In this document: positions 9,001 through 17,170 of the stretch, piece after piece
How positions within the stretch are numbered: position 1 is the stretch's first letter
Layout: the number at the start of each line of letters is the position of its first letter
Assembly: GCF_000615285.1 (NCBI RefSeq)
Contig: NZ_BALU01000003.1
Location: forward strand, 124,001 to 188,000
Direction: 5' to 3'
DNA length: 64,000 nucleotides
Source: Lactobacillus kitasatonis DSM 16761 = JCM 1039
GTDB taxonomy: Bacteria; Bacillota; Bacilli; Lactobacillales; Lactobacillaceae
Position numbers and translations under genes: made by a program
Notes under the pieces: generated by a model
What the model was told of the DNA's origin: nothing
The model's database searches: none
The model's input: the letters and a program-made list of their open reading frames with translations, nothing else

Positions 9001-9277
9001 TTGAACCGTAAGCTGTAATAATTGCATCAGGCTCTTCCATTCTCAAAATTCGTTTCAAGAAATCCAAAGTCATTGGCTCTAAGTAAACAGTAACATCTGG
9101 TCTTTTATCAGTAGAAATTGTAGCTGGATTAGGATTAACCAAAACAACTTCAATGCCTTCTTCGGTAAGTGCATCAATTGCCTCAGTTGCCATAAGATCC
9201 ATTTCGGCTACACTTCCAATTAAAGTAGGTCCTGAGCCAATAATTAATACTTTATCTAAGTCGTTTTCTAATGGCAT
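6086..9277 (-). CDS. carB: Degenerate carbamoyl-phosphate synthase large subunit (probable pseudoenzyme)
   Basis: A 1063-residue protein that aligns end to end with CarB (normal length about 1060): an N-terminal half with biotin-carboxylase-like and ATP-grasp folds, an oligomerisation region, the second half, and a C-terminal MGS-like allosteric domain at about 940-1055. The catalytic residues are gone. The first ATP-grasp motif, normally EMNPR, is TIRPR (307-311), and the glycine-rich loop is replaced by KYNRFTHNEH. The second, normally EVNPR, is QIKPY (838-842), with its loop rewritten near 715-730. Both metal-binding Gln positions appear to be His. The MGS-like domain keeps ATEGTA. No stops or frameshifts. 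A GGAG site lies 9 nt before the ATG, and carA ends 6 nt upstream. It probably cannot make carbamoyl phosphate. Confidence 0.85.
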   Translation of the reverse strand: MPLENDLDKVLIIGSGPTLIGSVAEMDLMATEAIDALTEEGIEVVLVNPNPATISTDKRPDVTVYLEPMTLDFLKRILRMEEPDAIITAYGSTNGLKVAHKLLQDGILEQMGIQLLTLNSRTLQMGNQQKRTEFLEKLGIETSKSWELNQSIPDNLNITPEELNQRITFPVLVTKYNRFTHNEHLRFKDAAELIAYFKNESQNDNFTWKNYRLIEDLSAWEKIIVDVIRDKDGNVVFTNFAGSMESVAINSGDSAIVMPSLTLNNDHIQELREAVKRIADNLDLVGFASFHYAVKHHGTQIKSKLLTIRPRLTRSSVWAQRIGLYDVGYIVSKVAIGYRLNEITDPLSGLNAAIEPTLDAVAIKMPYWSFAESGYNHYELNNRMQASGEAMGVGRNFETAFLKAIDATINLELGWNAYVKEIHKSNDEIISDLIHPNELHLINLLAAINQGIPYAKLQEITHLHPIYYQKLLHIIEIGQKLFENKDRLSTDLIEEAKVYGFFNPLLAKILDRSVDDIHRIIDRFNLKPSFLKIDGSAGVYKPNVCAYYSAYNVQNEAHALDAKKKILILGMLPLQVSVTSEFDYMIAHAAKTLHKNGYVTVLLSNNDESVSSRNKDVDRVYFESITLENILTVARKEKITDVLLQFSGKRISALSKKLEECGLHVIGQNPVSDPCDKITDLLKQKFSGLKRVPSLNTTNPDDVFAFADEYGFPILIGGMNKESKQKSAVVYDVPAIEKYLNENQLDKILVSRFIEGNKYEVTAVSDGENVTLPGIIEHLEQTGSHASDSIAVIKPQNLTLEQQDKIEKESIKLIKQLKTRGIFNLHFLFVGDNLYLLQIKPYAGHNVAFLSKSLNKDITACATEVLIGKNLNEMGYPNGLWKTSNFIHIKMPVFSFLNYSSGNTFDSNMKSSGSVMGRDTHLAKALYKGYEASDLHISSYGTIFISVRDEDKERVTDLARRFDRLGFKLIATEGTANMFAEAGITTGVVEKVHDDPRKLLDKIRQHKIVMVVNITNLSDAASEDALRIRDQALNTHIPVFSSIETAELILDVLESLALTTQPI

Positions 9278-9283
9278 AATCTA

Positions 9284-10348
9284 CTACTCCATCATTTGTA
9301 CAAAATAATCAAAAATTTCATCAGCATCATGAGTTCCTGGTGCCCCCTCAGGATTAAAGGCTGTCGCAATGAGTTTGTCTTTTGTGTTCCAAAAGCCTGC
9401 CATCAAATCACTATGAAGGTCAAAATACTCACGATTCATATTCGTTTTAATACTATCAGGTGAAACTAATTGATTAATATTCATTGAAGTTTGCCAAATT
9501 TTATTAGTATTTTGTTCAATTACCGGATAATTGATTCCATTAAATTCTTGGGGAAGGTCTACTAATTCAAAATCTAAATAATCGCTTAGTGCCAAGAAGC
9601 CCAATCCGATTCCCAAAATTGGATACTTTCCATAGAACTTATCCAAAATAGGACTAAGTTGATTAATAACTTCATCTGGTTTACCTGGACCATTTGAAAT
9701 AATAATTCCTTCAGGTCTTAAATTTTCAATATCAGCAGCACTAACGTTATATGGCAAAACAGTAGTGTTTACCTTTCTTAAAGATAAAGCTCTCAGCATA
9801 GAGTGTTTTAACCCCAAATCAATTACTGCTACAGTTTTACCTACGTTTGGGGATGCATAAGCATTTTTGGTAGACACCATGGCTGATTTATTTTTAGGTA
9901 AAACAAGTGCTTTAATTTGATCAAAAGCATGCTCATCGTCAGTATCCATAATGGAAGCCTTAATTGTTCCCTCTTCCATTAAACGATGGACTAAAACACG
10001 TGTATCCACCTTAAAAATAGCTGGAATTTTCTTTTCCTTTAGAAATGAACTCAAGTCTTCAAAGTTCTCGCTATCAGAGATATTTAAAGCAATATCATTA
10101 GCAATAATACCTTTTACTGTTGGATCAATACTTTCATAATCAATCGCATTAATCCCATTATTACCAATCATAGGAGAAGTAAACACTAGAATTTTCCCAG
10201 CATTAGTTGGATCTGTCAAAGCTTCTTGGTAACCAAAATTAGTTGTTTGAATTGCCAATTCACCAGTAGAAATAATGTTGGCACCTATACCCTCACCTGG
10301 AAAAGAAGTGCCATCTTCCAAAATCAAATAACGCTTCATTGTTATCAC
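9284..10348 (-). CDS. carA: Degenerate carbamoyl-phosphate synthase small subunit (probable pseudoenzyme)
   Basis: A 354-residue CarA homologue with the N-terminal CPSase small-chain domain (FGYQEALTDP, residues 38-47) and a class I glutamine amidotransferase domain. The amidotransferase triad is lost: the nucleophile motif GICLGHQ reads GIGLGF (246-251), so Cys is Gly; the HHGGNH region reads EFNGIN; and the distal HPEAxPGPHDA reads NPEGAPGTHDA (332-342), so the catalytic His is Asn. Other conserved parts (SNGPGKPDE, GTHDA) survive. The start is either the GTG at 10348, overlapping the rluD stop as GTGA, or an ATG at 10339. It is translationally coupled to rluD and carB. Glutaminase activity is not expected. 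Confidence 0.85.
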   Translation of the reverse strand: MITMKRYLILEDGTSFPGEGIGANIISTGELAIQTTNFGYQEALTDPTNAGKILVFTSPMIGNNGINAIDYESIDPTVKGIIANDIALNISDSENFEDLSSFLKEKKIPAIFKVDTRVLVHRLMEEGTIKASIMDTDDEHAFDQIKALVLPKNKSAMVSTKNAYASPNVGKTVAVIDLGLKHSMLRALSLRKVNTTVLPYNVSAADIENLRPEGIIISNGPGKPDEVINQLSPILDKFYGKYPILGIGLGFLALSDYLDFELVDLPQEFNGINYPVIEQNTNKIWQTSMNINQLVSPDSIKTNMNREYFDLHSDLMAGFWNTKDKLIATAFNPEGAPGTHDADEIFDYFVQMME

Positions 10349-11253
10349 TTATTTTTTTCTAATTGAGCTAACGTTTCTTGAAAGATCTTAGGCGGTTCAA
10401 CAGTAAATTCCATCCATTTACCAGTTCGAGGATGCTTAAATCCTAAAACCTTTGCATGTAAAAATTGACCGTTTCCTTTTAGCGTCTTACGTGGCCCATA
10501 AAGTGGATCACCTGCTACAGCATGTCCAATGTAATCAAGGTGAACTCTAATTTGATGAGTTCGTCCTGTTTCAAGTTGACATTCAATTAAGCTGTATCCT
10601 TTGAACTGTTTTAAAACTTTAAAGTGGGTAACCGCTTTTTTACCATTTGCCACAACGGCCATCTTCTTACGATCATATGGATTACGACCTATCGGTGCAT
10701 CGATAGTCCCATTTTCTTCACTAAAATTACCATGAACAATTGCTCTATAAATTCGTTTATTGGTTTTACGAGCCAATTGATCTTCTAGTGATTCACGAGC
10801 CTTTGCATTCTTAGCAATCATCAGAAGACCAGAAGTATCTTTATCGATTCTATGCACAATCCCAGGTCTAAAACCTTCAGGGGATTTAGCCAAGTACTTT
10901 GTATGATACAAAAGCGCATTAACTAATGTATGATCTGGATGACCTGGTGCGGGATGCACCACCATGCCTTGCGGCTTATTAACCACAATCACGTCATCAT
11001 CTTCATAAACGATATCAAGGGGAATATTTTCTGGAACAACATCCAATGGTTTTACCGCTGGAACATTGACTTCAACTTGATCCCCAACTTGCACTTTATA
11101 AGATACTTTTTCTTTCTTTTGATTGACCAAGATATTGTTGTCTTGAATCAATTCTTTAACTCTAGTTCTGGACAAATCTGGTATTTGCTCTGAAACAAAT
11201 TTATCCAAACGACCATATTCATCTTTTACTTCAAGTAGATATTTTTTAGGCAT
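10345..11253 (-). CDS. rluD: RluD-type 23S rRNA pseudouridine synthase
   Basis: A 302-residue protein with an N-terminal S4 RNA-binding domain (RLDKFVSEQIPDLSRTRVKE) and a RluA/RluD catalytic domain containing HRIDKDTSG, whose Asp is the catalytic residue. It isomerises uridines in 23S rRNA to pseudouridine. The ATG at 11253 overlaps the lspA stop by 8 nt (ATGCCTAA) and has AAGGA 8 nt upstream; the earlier TTG at 11274 lacks a ribosome site. The lspA-rluD order is conserved in Gram-positives, where a pyr operon often follows. Here only the degenerate carAB follows. Confidence 0.9.
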   Translation of the reverse strand: MPKKYLLEVKDEYGRLDKFVSEQIPDLSRTRVKELIQDNNILVNQKKEKVSYKVQVGDQVEVNVPAVKPLDVVPENIPLDIVYEDDDVIVVNKPQGMVVHPAPGHPDHTLVNALLYHTKYLAKSPEGFRPGIVHRIDKDTSGLLMIAKNAKARESLEDQLARKTNKRIYRAIVHGNFSEENGTIDAPIGRNPYDRKKMAVVANGKKAVTHFKVLKQFKGYSLIECQLETGRTHQIRVHLDYIGHAVAGDPLYGPRKTLKGNGQFLHAKVLGFKHPRTGKWMEFTVEPPKIFQETLAQLEKNK

Positions 11254-11710
11254 CCGTATCTTCCTTATCTGCAAAAATAATTAAGTAAATGAAAATAATG
11301 ATCACACCTACGGTAATTGCACTATCCGCAATATTGAAGATATTGAAGTGAATAAAATCTAATTGAAGCATATCAACTACATATTTTAAATGGATTCTAT
11401 CGATAAAGTTACCAATAATTCCACCTAAAACTAAAGATAGGCCGACATCTAACAATGCATTCTTATATTTCTTATTAAAAAGGAAATATAAGCAAACACC
11501 GATTGCAATTACACTAATGAAATAAAAGATCCACATTTGACCGGTCAAAATATTCCAAGCAGCACCATTGTTTTGTAAATAGTTGAATGAAAGAATACCT
11601 GGAATAACTTGATGAACTTCACCTACTGTGTAGTTAGTAACAATATAATTTTTTAACCCTTGATCGGCTAAAACGATGAATAATGAAATTAATAAATATA
11701 AAAACTGCAT
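11246..11710 (-). CDS. lspA: Lipoprotein signal peptidase (signal peptidase II)
   Basis: A 154-residue integral membrane aspartyl protease with four transmembrane segments. It removes signal peptides from diacylglyceryl-modified prolipoproteins. The two catalytic Asp motifs are present: GNFIDR (about 97-102) and FNIADSAI (about 124-131). The length matches the family. It starts 2 nt after the fhs stop and overlaps rluD, so fhs, lspA, rluD, carA and carB are packed as one minus-strand transcription unit. Confidence 0.93.
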   Translation of the reverse strand: MQFLYLLISLFIVLADQGLKNYIVTNYTVGEVHQVIPGILSFNYLQNNGAAWNILTGQMWIFYFISVIAIGVCLYFLFNKKYKNALLDVGLSLVLGGIIGNFIDRIHLKYVVDMLQLDFIHFNIFNIADSAITVGVIIIFIYLIIFADKEDTDA

Positions 11711-11712
11711 TT

Positions 11713-13389
11713 TTAGAATAATCCGCTGATCTTACCATTATTGTCTACATCGATATCAAGAGCTGCTGGATGTTTAGGCAAACCTGGCATATCTAATACA
11801 TGACCTGTGGTTACTACGATAAAGCGTGCACCATTCTTCAAACTTACACCTTTAACATGCAAATTAAAGTCGGTTGGTGCGCCTAGCTTCTTCTTATCAT
11901 CACTAAATGAATATTGAGTTTTAGCAATAATTACTGGAAGCTTGTCTTTATCTAACTTATGTAAAGTTTGAATTTGTTTTTCAGCTTTTTCTGTATATTC
12001 AACTCCTGCAGCATGATAGATCTTAGTTGCGACTTTTTCAATCTTTGTCTTAATATCATCGTCATCGTTATAAGTTGGAGTTAAATCTGCTTTACCTGAG
12101 TCCGCTAAGGCCACAACTTCTTCAGCTGCTTTAACGCCACCCTTTGAGCCAGCATCATGATAGTTAACTACTTCAGCTTTAATACCTTGCTTTTCTACAA
12201 GTTCTTTTAAAAAGTTTAATTCATTTTCAGTATCTGAATCAAAATGATTAATTAAAACAATCACTGGAACATTGTATGAACGCATATTATTCATGTGACG
12301 TTCCAAGTTCTTAAAGCCTTCTTTTAATGCGTCCAAGTTTTCTTCATCCAAATGATCAGTTGAACCTAAAACTTGATATTTAAGTGCTCGCACTGTGGCA
12401 ACAACTACTGCAGCATCTGGCTTTTTATCTAAGTGCTTTGAAACAAAGTCCATAAACTTTTGTCCACCCAAATCACTACCGAATCCAGCTTCAGTTAAAA
12501 CGTAATCACTTAAGTGCATTGCCAAATTAGTAGCAATTACAGAGTTTGCACCATGAGCAATGTTAGCGAATGGGCCACCATGTACTAACGCTGGTGTATG
12601 TTCAAGAGTTTGTACTAAGTTTGGCTTTAAAGCATTAGACAAAAGTGCTGCGATAGCTCCTTGGAAACCAAGTTGTTTTACGTAAACTGGTTGATCATCT
12701 TTGGTGTATCCTACGAGCATATCACCAATTCTTGTCTTAAGATCATCAATATTATTAGCCAAACATAAAATGGCCATCAATTCATTAGCAACAGTAATTG
12801 CAAAGCTTGATTGGTGTTCAATACCATTAAATTTGGAACCTTCACCCACAGTGATTTTTCTTAAAGCACGATCGTTTACATCAAGACCACGCTTTAACAA
12901 AATACGATCAGGATCGATGTTGAGACTGTTATCTTGATAAATGTAGTTATCAACCAAAGCAGCTAAAGTATCAATTGCGGCAGTTAAAGCATGCATGTCA
13001 CCAGTAAAGTGCAAATTAATGTCTTCCATTGGGATAATTTGTGCCATACCACCACCTGTAGCACCACCTTTAAGACCAAAAACAGGTCCCATTGAAGGTT
13101 CACGCAATGCAATGATGGTATTCTTGTGCAATTGGTTCTTAATAGCGTCTCCTAAGCCAATTGTAATTGTTGACTTTCCTTCTCCTGCTGGTGTTGGAGA
13201 AATAGAAGTTACCAAAATCAACTTGCCGAAGTGTTTATTTTGGCGAATACGATTAATTGCTTGCCAACTAATTTTAGCCTTATCGTAGCCATATGGTTCA
13301 AGATCTTCCTTCTTTAAATCAACCTCAGCGGCAATTTCATTGATAGGTAATTCTTTGGTTTCTTGTGCGATTTCAATATCTGATTTCAT
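11713..13389 (-). CDS. fhs: Formate-tetrahydrofolate ligase
   Basis: A 558-residue enzyme that ligates formate to tetrahydrofolate with ATP, giving 10-formyl-THF for purine and initiator-tRNA formylation. The P-loop TPAGEGKST is at 66-74, followed by [18 protein letters not shown], a signature of the family. Length is normal (about 556). It is followed 2 nt later by lspA and preceded 4 nt upstream by a small membrane-protein frame. The ribosome site is modest (GAAGAG). Assignment is very secure. Confidence 0.97.
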   Translation of the reverse strand: MKSDIEIAQETKELPINEIAAEVDLKKEDLEPYGYDKAKISWQAINRIRQNKHFGKLILVTSISPTPAGEGKSTITIGLGDAIKNQLHKNTIIALREPSMGPVFGLKGGATGGGMAQIIPMEDINLHFTGDMHALTAAIDTLAALVDNYIYQDNSLNIDPDRILLKRGLDVNDRALRKITVGEGSKFNGIEHQSSFAITVANELMAILCLANNIDDLKTRIGDMLVGYTKDDQPVYVKQLGFQGAIAALLSNALKPNLVQTLEHTPALVHGGPFANIAHGANSVIATNLAMHLSDYVLTEAGFGSDLGGQKFMDFVSKHLDKKPDAAVVVATVRALKYQVLGSTDHLDEENLDALKEGFKNLERHMNNMRSYNVPVIVLINHFDSDTENELNFLKELVEKQGIKAEVVNYHDAGSKGGVKAAEEVVALADSGKADLTPTYNDDDDIKTKIEKVATKIYHAAGVEYTEKAEKQIQTLHKLDKDKLPVIIAKTQYSFSDDKKKLGAPTDFNLHVKGVSLKNGARFIVVTTGHVLDMPGLPKHPAALDIDVDNNGKISGLF

Positions 13390-13393
13390 TAAA

Positions 13394-13660
13394 TTAACTC
13401 TTCTTTCTTGAAATTACTAAAATAGAATAGTTTTGAACTTCACCTTTTAACTGATAGATTTGAAAGCAACGCCATTTTGCACGTAAAATAGGTTCATTTA
13501 CGTTAATTTTTGTACGGTATGGCAACTTCAAGTTAAATTGATTTTTATTCTTTGCTAAATAAGAAAACAGCCATGTATAAACCAATAAGATTGTAAAAAT
13601 AAGTCCAACTACTATTCCAGAAATACTAATTGCCTTATTCCCTTCGTAGCCAAGAATCAT
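13394..13660 (-). CDS. Small membrane protein of unknown function, possibly 5'-decayed
   Basis: The annotated ATG gives 88 residues with one clear membrane segment ([19 protein letters not shown]) and a basic C-terminal tail. I do not recognise it. There is no ribosome site before this ATG. The same frame stays open for another 29 codons upstream, to a TAA at 13748-13750, and encodes a second strongly hydrophobic helix (IFLGLAGIIYYSWLLIIL) without any ATG, GTG or TTG. This suggests a gene that lost its original start, or one using a rare ATT start. It ends 4 nt before fhs. Low confidence that it is functional. Confidence 0.4.
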   Translation of the reverse strand: MILGYEGNKAISISGIVVGLIFTILLVYTWLFSYLAKNKNQFNLKLPYRTKINVNEPILRAKWRCFQIYQLKGEVQNYSILVISRKKS

Positions 13661-13801
13661 AGCTATAAAAAGAATAATTAGGAGCCATGAATAATAAATT
13701 ATTCCAGCAAGTCCTAAAAATATTAAATGCTGTTTAGATTTTAGAATTTAGATCACGCCCTGTTTATCATTTATTCCTATTGTAACAAATATAGCTAAAA
13801 T

Positions 13802-13831
13802 AAGAGAGTATGTTTTGAAACATACTCTCTT
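13802..13831 (-). terminator. Terminator of the phosphoesterase gene
   Basis: A perfect 13-bp stem (13802-13814 with 13819-13831), followed on the minus strand by a T-rich stretch. It lies just beyond the stop codon at 13835. Confidence 0.85.
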
Positions 13832-13834
13832 TAT

Positions 13835-15067
13835 TTAATATTTAATTTTTACCTGTAAATTAGTATGATCACTCGTATCATACAAAGTTTCTAGATACAA
13901 TCTAAACTCAGGATGGTGCGCAATTAAAGTTTTATACGCTTTGGATGCATGAATTTTATTTAATTCACTAACTTTCAAATGATTGTGTCCATTAAAGAAA
14001 TGATAATTCATCCAGCCAAATAACTTACCCATTGCCCGAACCAAATCTATGTCATCATGATACTTATTTAATTCACTTTGCATCATATCTGCTGAAATAC
14101 TTCCCAGTTGCAAATCCTTTAAGTATTTATGGAAGTGCACTAAAGTATAATCTTGTTTTTCTTTTTCGGTTAGATACCGTGTCATATCGAAATTTCTTCT
14201 AATATAGGTAATATGACGTGAATGAACACGCACTACTCCATATCCTTGATCATTTGAACAAAAACTAGAAGTAACAATTTCGGTAGTTGGCGTTGTCCCT
14301 TGCGGCCCCATAATATTTTGTGCATGAATATGACCTGAAAAAGCTAATTTTACATTGTATCTTGCACAAAGACGGCGTAATTCAACTGCATCATCGACAA
14401 CATACCCTTTATTTACTGCTGGATTATGTGCATATAAATTATGATGCATGAAAAGAATAGGACGCAAATTATGCTCTTGCGCATAACGAAATTGCTTTTC
14501 TATCCATTTCAATTGCTCTTTACCGATCATGCCACGAGTATGAGGAGCTTCCGTAGTCTCTTCTCTACCATAAATATTAGAGTCAGCTAAGAGCAGGAAA
14601 TATTGTGGATTCAACTGAACACTGTATGCTAAAGAACTGTCATCTTCATCAGTAGCTTCACGATAAGATTTATCAAATATTGAGCGCCAGAACATAGGAC
14701 TAATTTCACCAGCATAAAATTGTTTTTTGCCACGAAATTCTCTAGCCCAGCCATCAAAAATGTCATGGTTTCCAGGCAGAACTAAAACCTTGGTTTTCTT
14801 TAATGGTTTAAAAATCTCCGCAAATCGCTCTGCAGAAACTCTTTCTCCATTAAAAGTTACATCACCTGTTACGATAATAGCAGCAGGATTCTTTCGTTGA
14901 GCCATCCTCATAAAAGCAGATAATGCTGTTTCTTGGTGATACAAATCTTTCCCCTGACTTGTCTTCTGCATACGGGAAAAGGCCTGTCCTTCATCATGCA
15001 AACTATCAGCAATTAAATGGGTATCTGAAATAACCCAAAATTCTGTGTTCAGATCTTTTGTAATCAT
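13835..15067 (-). CDS. Calcineurin-like metallophosphoesterase
   Basis: A 410-residue phosphoesterase with all five metal-binding blocks: SDTHL (14-18), GDV (68-70), GNHD (99-102), MHHN (about 207-210) and GHIH (about 246-249). A two-metal centre is therefore expected to be intact. The C-terminal 130 residues after the catalytic fold are helical and resemble the extension of lactobacillar YfcE/cAMP-phosphodiesterase-like proteins; their role is unknown. There is no signal peptide, so it acts in the cytosol. It begins 2 nt after the rlmL-type gene stop, so they are co-transcribed. Substrate cannot be predicted. Confidence 0.88.
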   Translation of the reverse strand: MITKDLNTEFWVISDTHLIADSLHDEGQAFSRMQKTSQGKDLYHQETALSAFMRMAQRKNPAAIIVTGDVTFNGERVSAERFAEIFKPLKKTKVLVLPGNHDIFDGWAREFRGKKQFYAGEISPMFWRSIFDKSYREATDEDDSSLAYSVQLNPQYFLLLADSNIYGREETTEAPHTRGMIGKEQLKWIEKQFRYAQEHNLRPILFMHHNLYAHNPAVNKGYVVDDAVELRRLCARYNVKLAFSGHIHAQNIMGPQGTTPTTEIVTSSFCSNDQGYGVVRVHSRHITYIRRNFDMTRYLTEKEKQDYTLVHFHKYLKDLQLGSISADMMQSELNKYHDDIDLVRAMGKLFGWMNYHFFNGHNHLKVSELNKIHASKAYKTLIAHHPEFRLYLETLYDTSDHTNLQVKIKY

Positions 15068-15069
15068 TT

Positions 15070-16194
15070 TTACCTTCTATTAGCCCAATATTGGTAGAAA
15101 TCTACTCTTAAGTTACCGTTGAATAACTTCCGCTTCTTAGTAGCTTTGGCACCAAAACACTTTTCAAAGTTAGGATCAGCAGTTAAGTAGTATTGACTAA
15201 ATGAATCCAATGGTCGTAATACTTCTCCCATTTGCTTATACAACTCTTCTGCTGATTCACGGTCTTTAAGTCGCTTACCATATGGAGGGTTAGCAATAAT
15301 AATTCCGTTCTCTAAATCAGTTGTAAAGTCTTTCACCGCAACTTGTTTAAAACGAATATCTTGCAAGACACCTGCATTATGTGCATTCAACTTAGCAATT
15401 TCCAGAACAGATTGATCAATATCACTAGCCCAAATTGGTGCTTCTAATGGCTTCACTTCTGCTTTTGCCTTAGCTAAAGCTTCTTTATGCAGATCTGTCT
15501 TAAACCAATCAAAACCATCAAAAGCAAACTTACGCCACGTACCTGGTGCAATATTTTTAGCAATTAATGCTGCTTCAATTGCCAAAGTACCTGAACCAGT
15601 CATTGGATCAATCAATGGATGTGTACCATTATAAGGAGTCAACTTTAACAAACCTGCCGCAAAGTTTTCCTTTAAAGGAGCACCACCATGTTCTACACGA
15701 TAACCACGTTTAAATAAACTGGCACCTGTAGTATCCAATGATAAACGAGCAACATTTTTATAGATATGAACATCTAAAAGATATTCATTACCGGTTTCTG
15801 GCAAAAAGCCACGACGGTGATATTGATCTATCATCTTATTAACGATTGCTTTTTTAACGATAGATTGAACATCTGGTTCTGAGTGGAGCTTAGATTTAAC
15901 TGCTCGACCTTGTACAGGGAACTTAGCATCAACAGGCAATAATTCTGCCCAATCATAATCATAAGTTTCATTGAATAAAGTATCAAAATCAGTTGCTCTA
16001 AACTCCTTGAGCAAAATTTTGACTCTATCAGCCGTTCTTAACCATAAATTGGTTTTAACAATATCTTCTTGAGTTCCTTTAAAAAATACTCGACCATTTT
16101 CAACACGAGTTTTATAACCCATGCTTTGCAATTCTTTATTAACGACGCTCTCAAACCCAGCGCCCATTGTTGCGTAAAGTTGATATTCTTTCAT
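15070..16194 (-). CDS. RlmL-type 23S rRNA (guanine-N2) methyltransferase (YpsC family)
   Basis: A 374-residue SAM-dependent RNA methyltransferase. A THUMP domain occupies about residues 45-155 and a UPF0020/class I Rossmann domain follows, with DPMTGSGT (196-203, SAM loop) and NPPYG (302-306, the active-site motif of N2-guanine methylases). It corresponds to Bacillus YpsC and to the N-terminal half of E. coli RlmL (23S G2445). The chromosomal order gpsB-rnpB-ypsC is conserved with Bacillus, which supports the call. It lies downstream of the RNase P RNA terminator. Confidence 0.88.
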   Translation of the reverse strand: MKEYQLYATMGAGFESVVNKELQSMGYKTRVENGRVFFKGTQEDIVKTNLWLRTADRVKILLKEFRATDFDTLFNETYDYDWAELLPVDAKFPVQGRAVKSKLHSEPDVQSIVKKAIVNKMIDQYHRRGFLPETGNEYLLDVHIYKNVARLSLDTTGASLFKRGYRVEHGGAPLKENFAAGLLKLTPYNGTHPLIDPMTGSGTLAIEAALIAKNIAPGTWRKFAFDGFDWFKTDLHKEALAKAKAEVKPLEAPIWASDIDQSVLEIAKLNAHNAGVLQDIRFKQVAVKDFTTDLENGIIIANPPYGKRLKDRESAEELYKQMGEVLRPLDSFSQYYLTADPNFEKCFGAKATKKRKLFNGNLRVDFYQYWANRR

Positions 16195-16227
16195 TCTTAC
16201 TCTTTCGTTTATTTATTATCAAAATAA

Positions 16228-16255
16228 AAAGAGCTGGACCAAAAGCCCAACTCTG
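16228..16255 (-). terminator. Terminator of the RNase P RNA gene
   Basis: On the minus strand AGAGTTGG pairs with CCAGCTCT (one G-U), followed by TTTTTATTTT, directly after the P1 closing strand of rnpB. Confidence 0.85.
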
Positions 16256-16641
16256 CCGGTGTGAATCTCTATAAGCCACGTTTTGTTCCAGTAATTTTTG
16301 GCGAAATTACCTTCAGTAGTCATCTATCTTTATTGCAAAAGCAACAACTCGGTCTTTGGTTCATTTTCTTAGACCGAAGCTCCCCCACCAAATTTGGGTT
16401 TCACGCTCGCAGGGTTTACCTCGTTCCACCAAGATCATTTCTGACCTTGCTTCGTCACTGTGGCACTTTTCAGGATAGTAATGCATGTCATAAGATTTAG
16501 CACTTTTTCCGCCGTAAAAGTTAAAAAGACTTTTCTCCAGCTTATTAGGCTGAATACGATCACTACAAGCATCGCAGCTTGTGCGTGCGTGGACTTTCCT
16601 CAACTAACAATAGTTAGCCGCGCCTACTCGAAATTCACACT
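16255..16641 (-). ncRNA. rnpB: RNase P RNA, bacterial type B
   Basis: About 387 nt. On the minus strand the RNA opens with GTGTGAAT and closes with ATTCACAC, forming P1. Universal RNase P blocks are visible: GAGGAAAGTCCACGC near the 5' end (J3/4-CR I), GAAAGTGCCACAGTGACG in the middle, GGTGGAACGAGGTAAACCC, GAGCGTGAAACCCAAATTTG, and GGAACAAAACGTGGCTTA (CR V) near the 3' end. The arrangement matches the Bacillus type B RNA, and the neighbours gpsB and ypsC are the same as in Bacillus. It is the catalytic subunit that removes 5' leaders from pre-tRNA. Ends are estimated to within about 5 nt. Confidence 0.96.
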
Positions 16642-16648
16642 GTTAATC

Positions 16649-16654
16649 ATTATA
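16649..16654 (-). promoter_or_regulatory. Extended -10 promoter of rnpB
   Basis: TTTGCTATAAT on the minus strand, placing the start of transcription near 16641. Its -35 region lies inside the last codons of gpsB. Confidence 0.75.
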
Positions 16655-16661
16655 GCAAAAA

Positions 16662-17081
16662 TTAATGCTTTAAGCCATACACATGTTGCTCAAGATTATA
16701 AACTTTTCTTTCCAGGGTAGAAATTCTTTGAATAATTGCCATATTGGTTGAAATTTCACCTTGACCATCATCTTCTTGAGCAAAATTAGAAACAGTAGCT
16801 GATCTTCTGTGACTTGGAGTATAAGTCTTAAGCTTTTCTTCGTCTTTTTGTTCAGCTGCAACTGTCTTCTTTTCTTTTTGCTTTTCATCCATTAATTGAC
16901 GTTGCAACGTTCCAATTTGACCGTACAAATCTTCAATTAATTGCTGAAAAGTTTCATAATCAGAAATCACTTGATCTAGATATGCATCAACTTCATCTGG
17001 ATCATAACCTTTTACTTTACTTCTAAATTGTTTCTTTAATATATCTTGTGCAGATAGTTTTATATCATTTAAATTTGCCAT
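16662..17081 (-). CDS. gpsB: Cell division adaptor GpsB
   Basis: A 139-residue DivIVA-domain protein. The N-terminal lipid-binding-like domain (LSAQDILKKQFRSKVKGYDPDEVDAYLDQV in two pieces, residues about 9-39) continues into a coiled coil to about residue 75, then a Lys/Glu/Ala linker and a C-terminal helical trimerisation segment ending MAIIQRISTLERKVYNLEQH. GpsB shuttles between side wall and septum and recruits class A penicillin-binding proteins, one of which is encoded 1.4 kb away at 18447. The rnpB promoter lies at its 3' end. Length is typical (98-140 in lactobacilli). Confidence 0.92.
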   Translation of the reverse strand: MANLNDIKLSAQDILKKQFRSKVKGYDPDEVDAYLDQVISDYETFQQLIEDLYGQIGTLQRQLMDEKQKEKKTVAAEQKDEEKLKTYTPSHRRSATVSNFAQEDDGQGEISTNMAIIQRISTLERKVYNLEQHVYGLKH

Positions 17082-17170
17082 CTTACTGACAACTCCTTTA
17101 CATTCTCTTTTATTTTAGCAAAAAGATAGTCTACTTAAAACAAATATACCGGCTTTAATAAAACTTTTAA

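Noticed and set aside
6086-10348. Calling carAB ordinary pseudogenes
   Set aside because: No stops or frameshifts in about 1400 codons, tight coupling, good ribosome sites and a preserved allosteric domain argue against simple decay, although loss of the original activity is clear.
16261-16720. Several open frames of 72-86 codons on both strands
   Set aside because: They lie inside or overlap the RNase P RNA gene and gpsB; conserved rnpB blocks explain the sequence.
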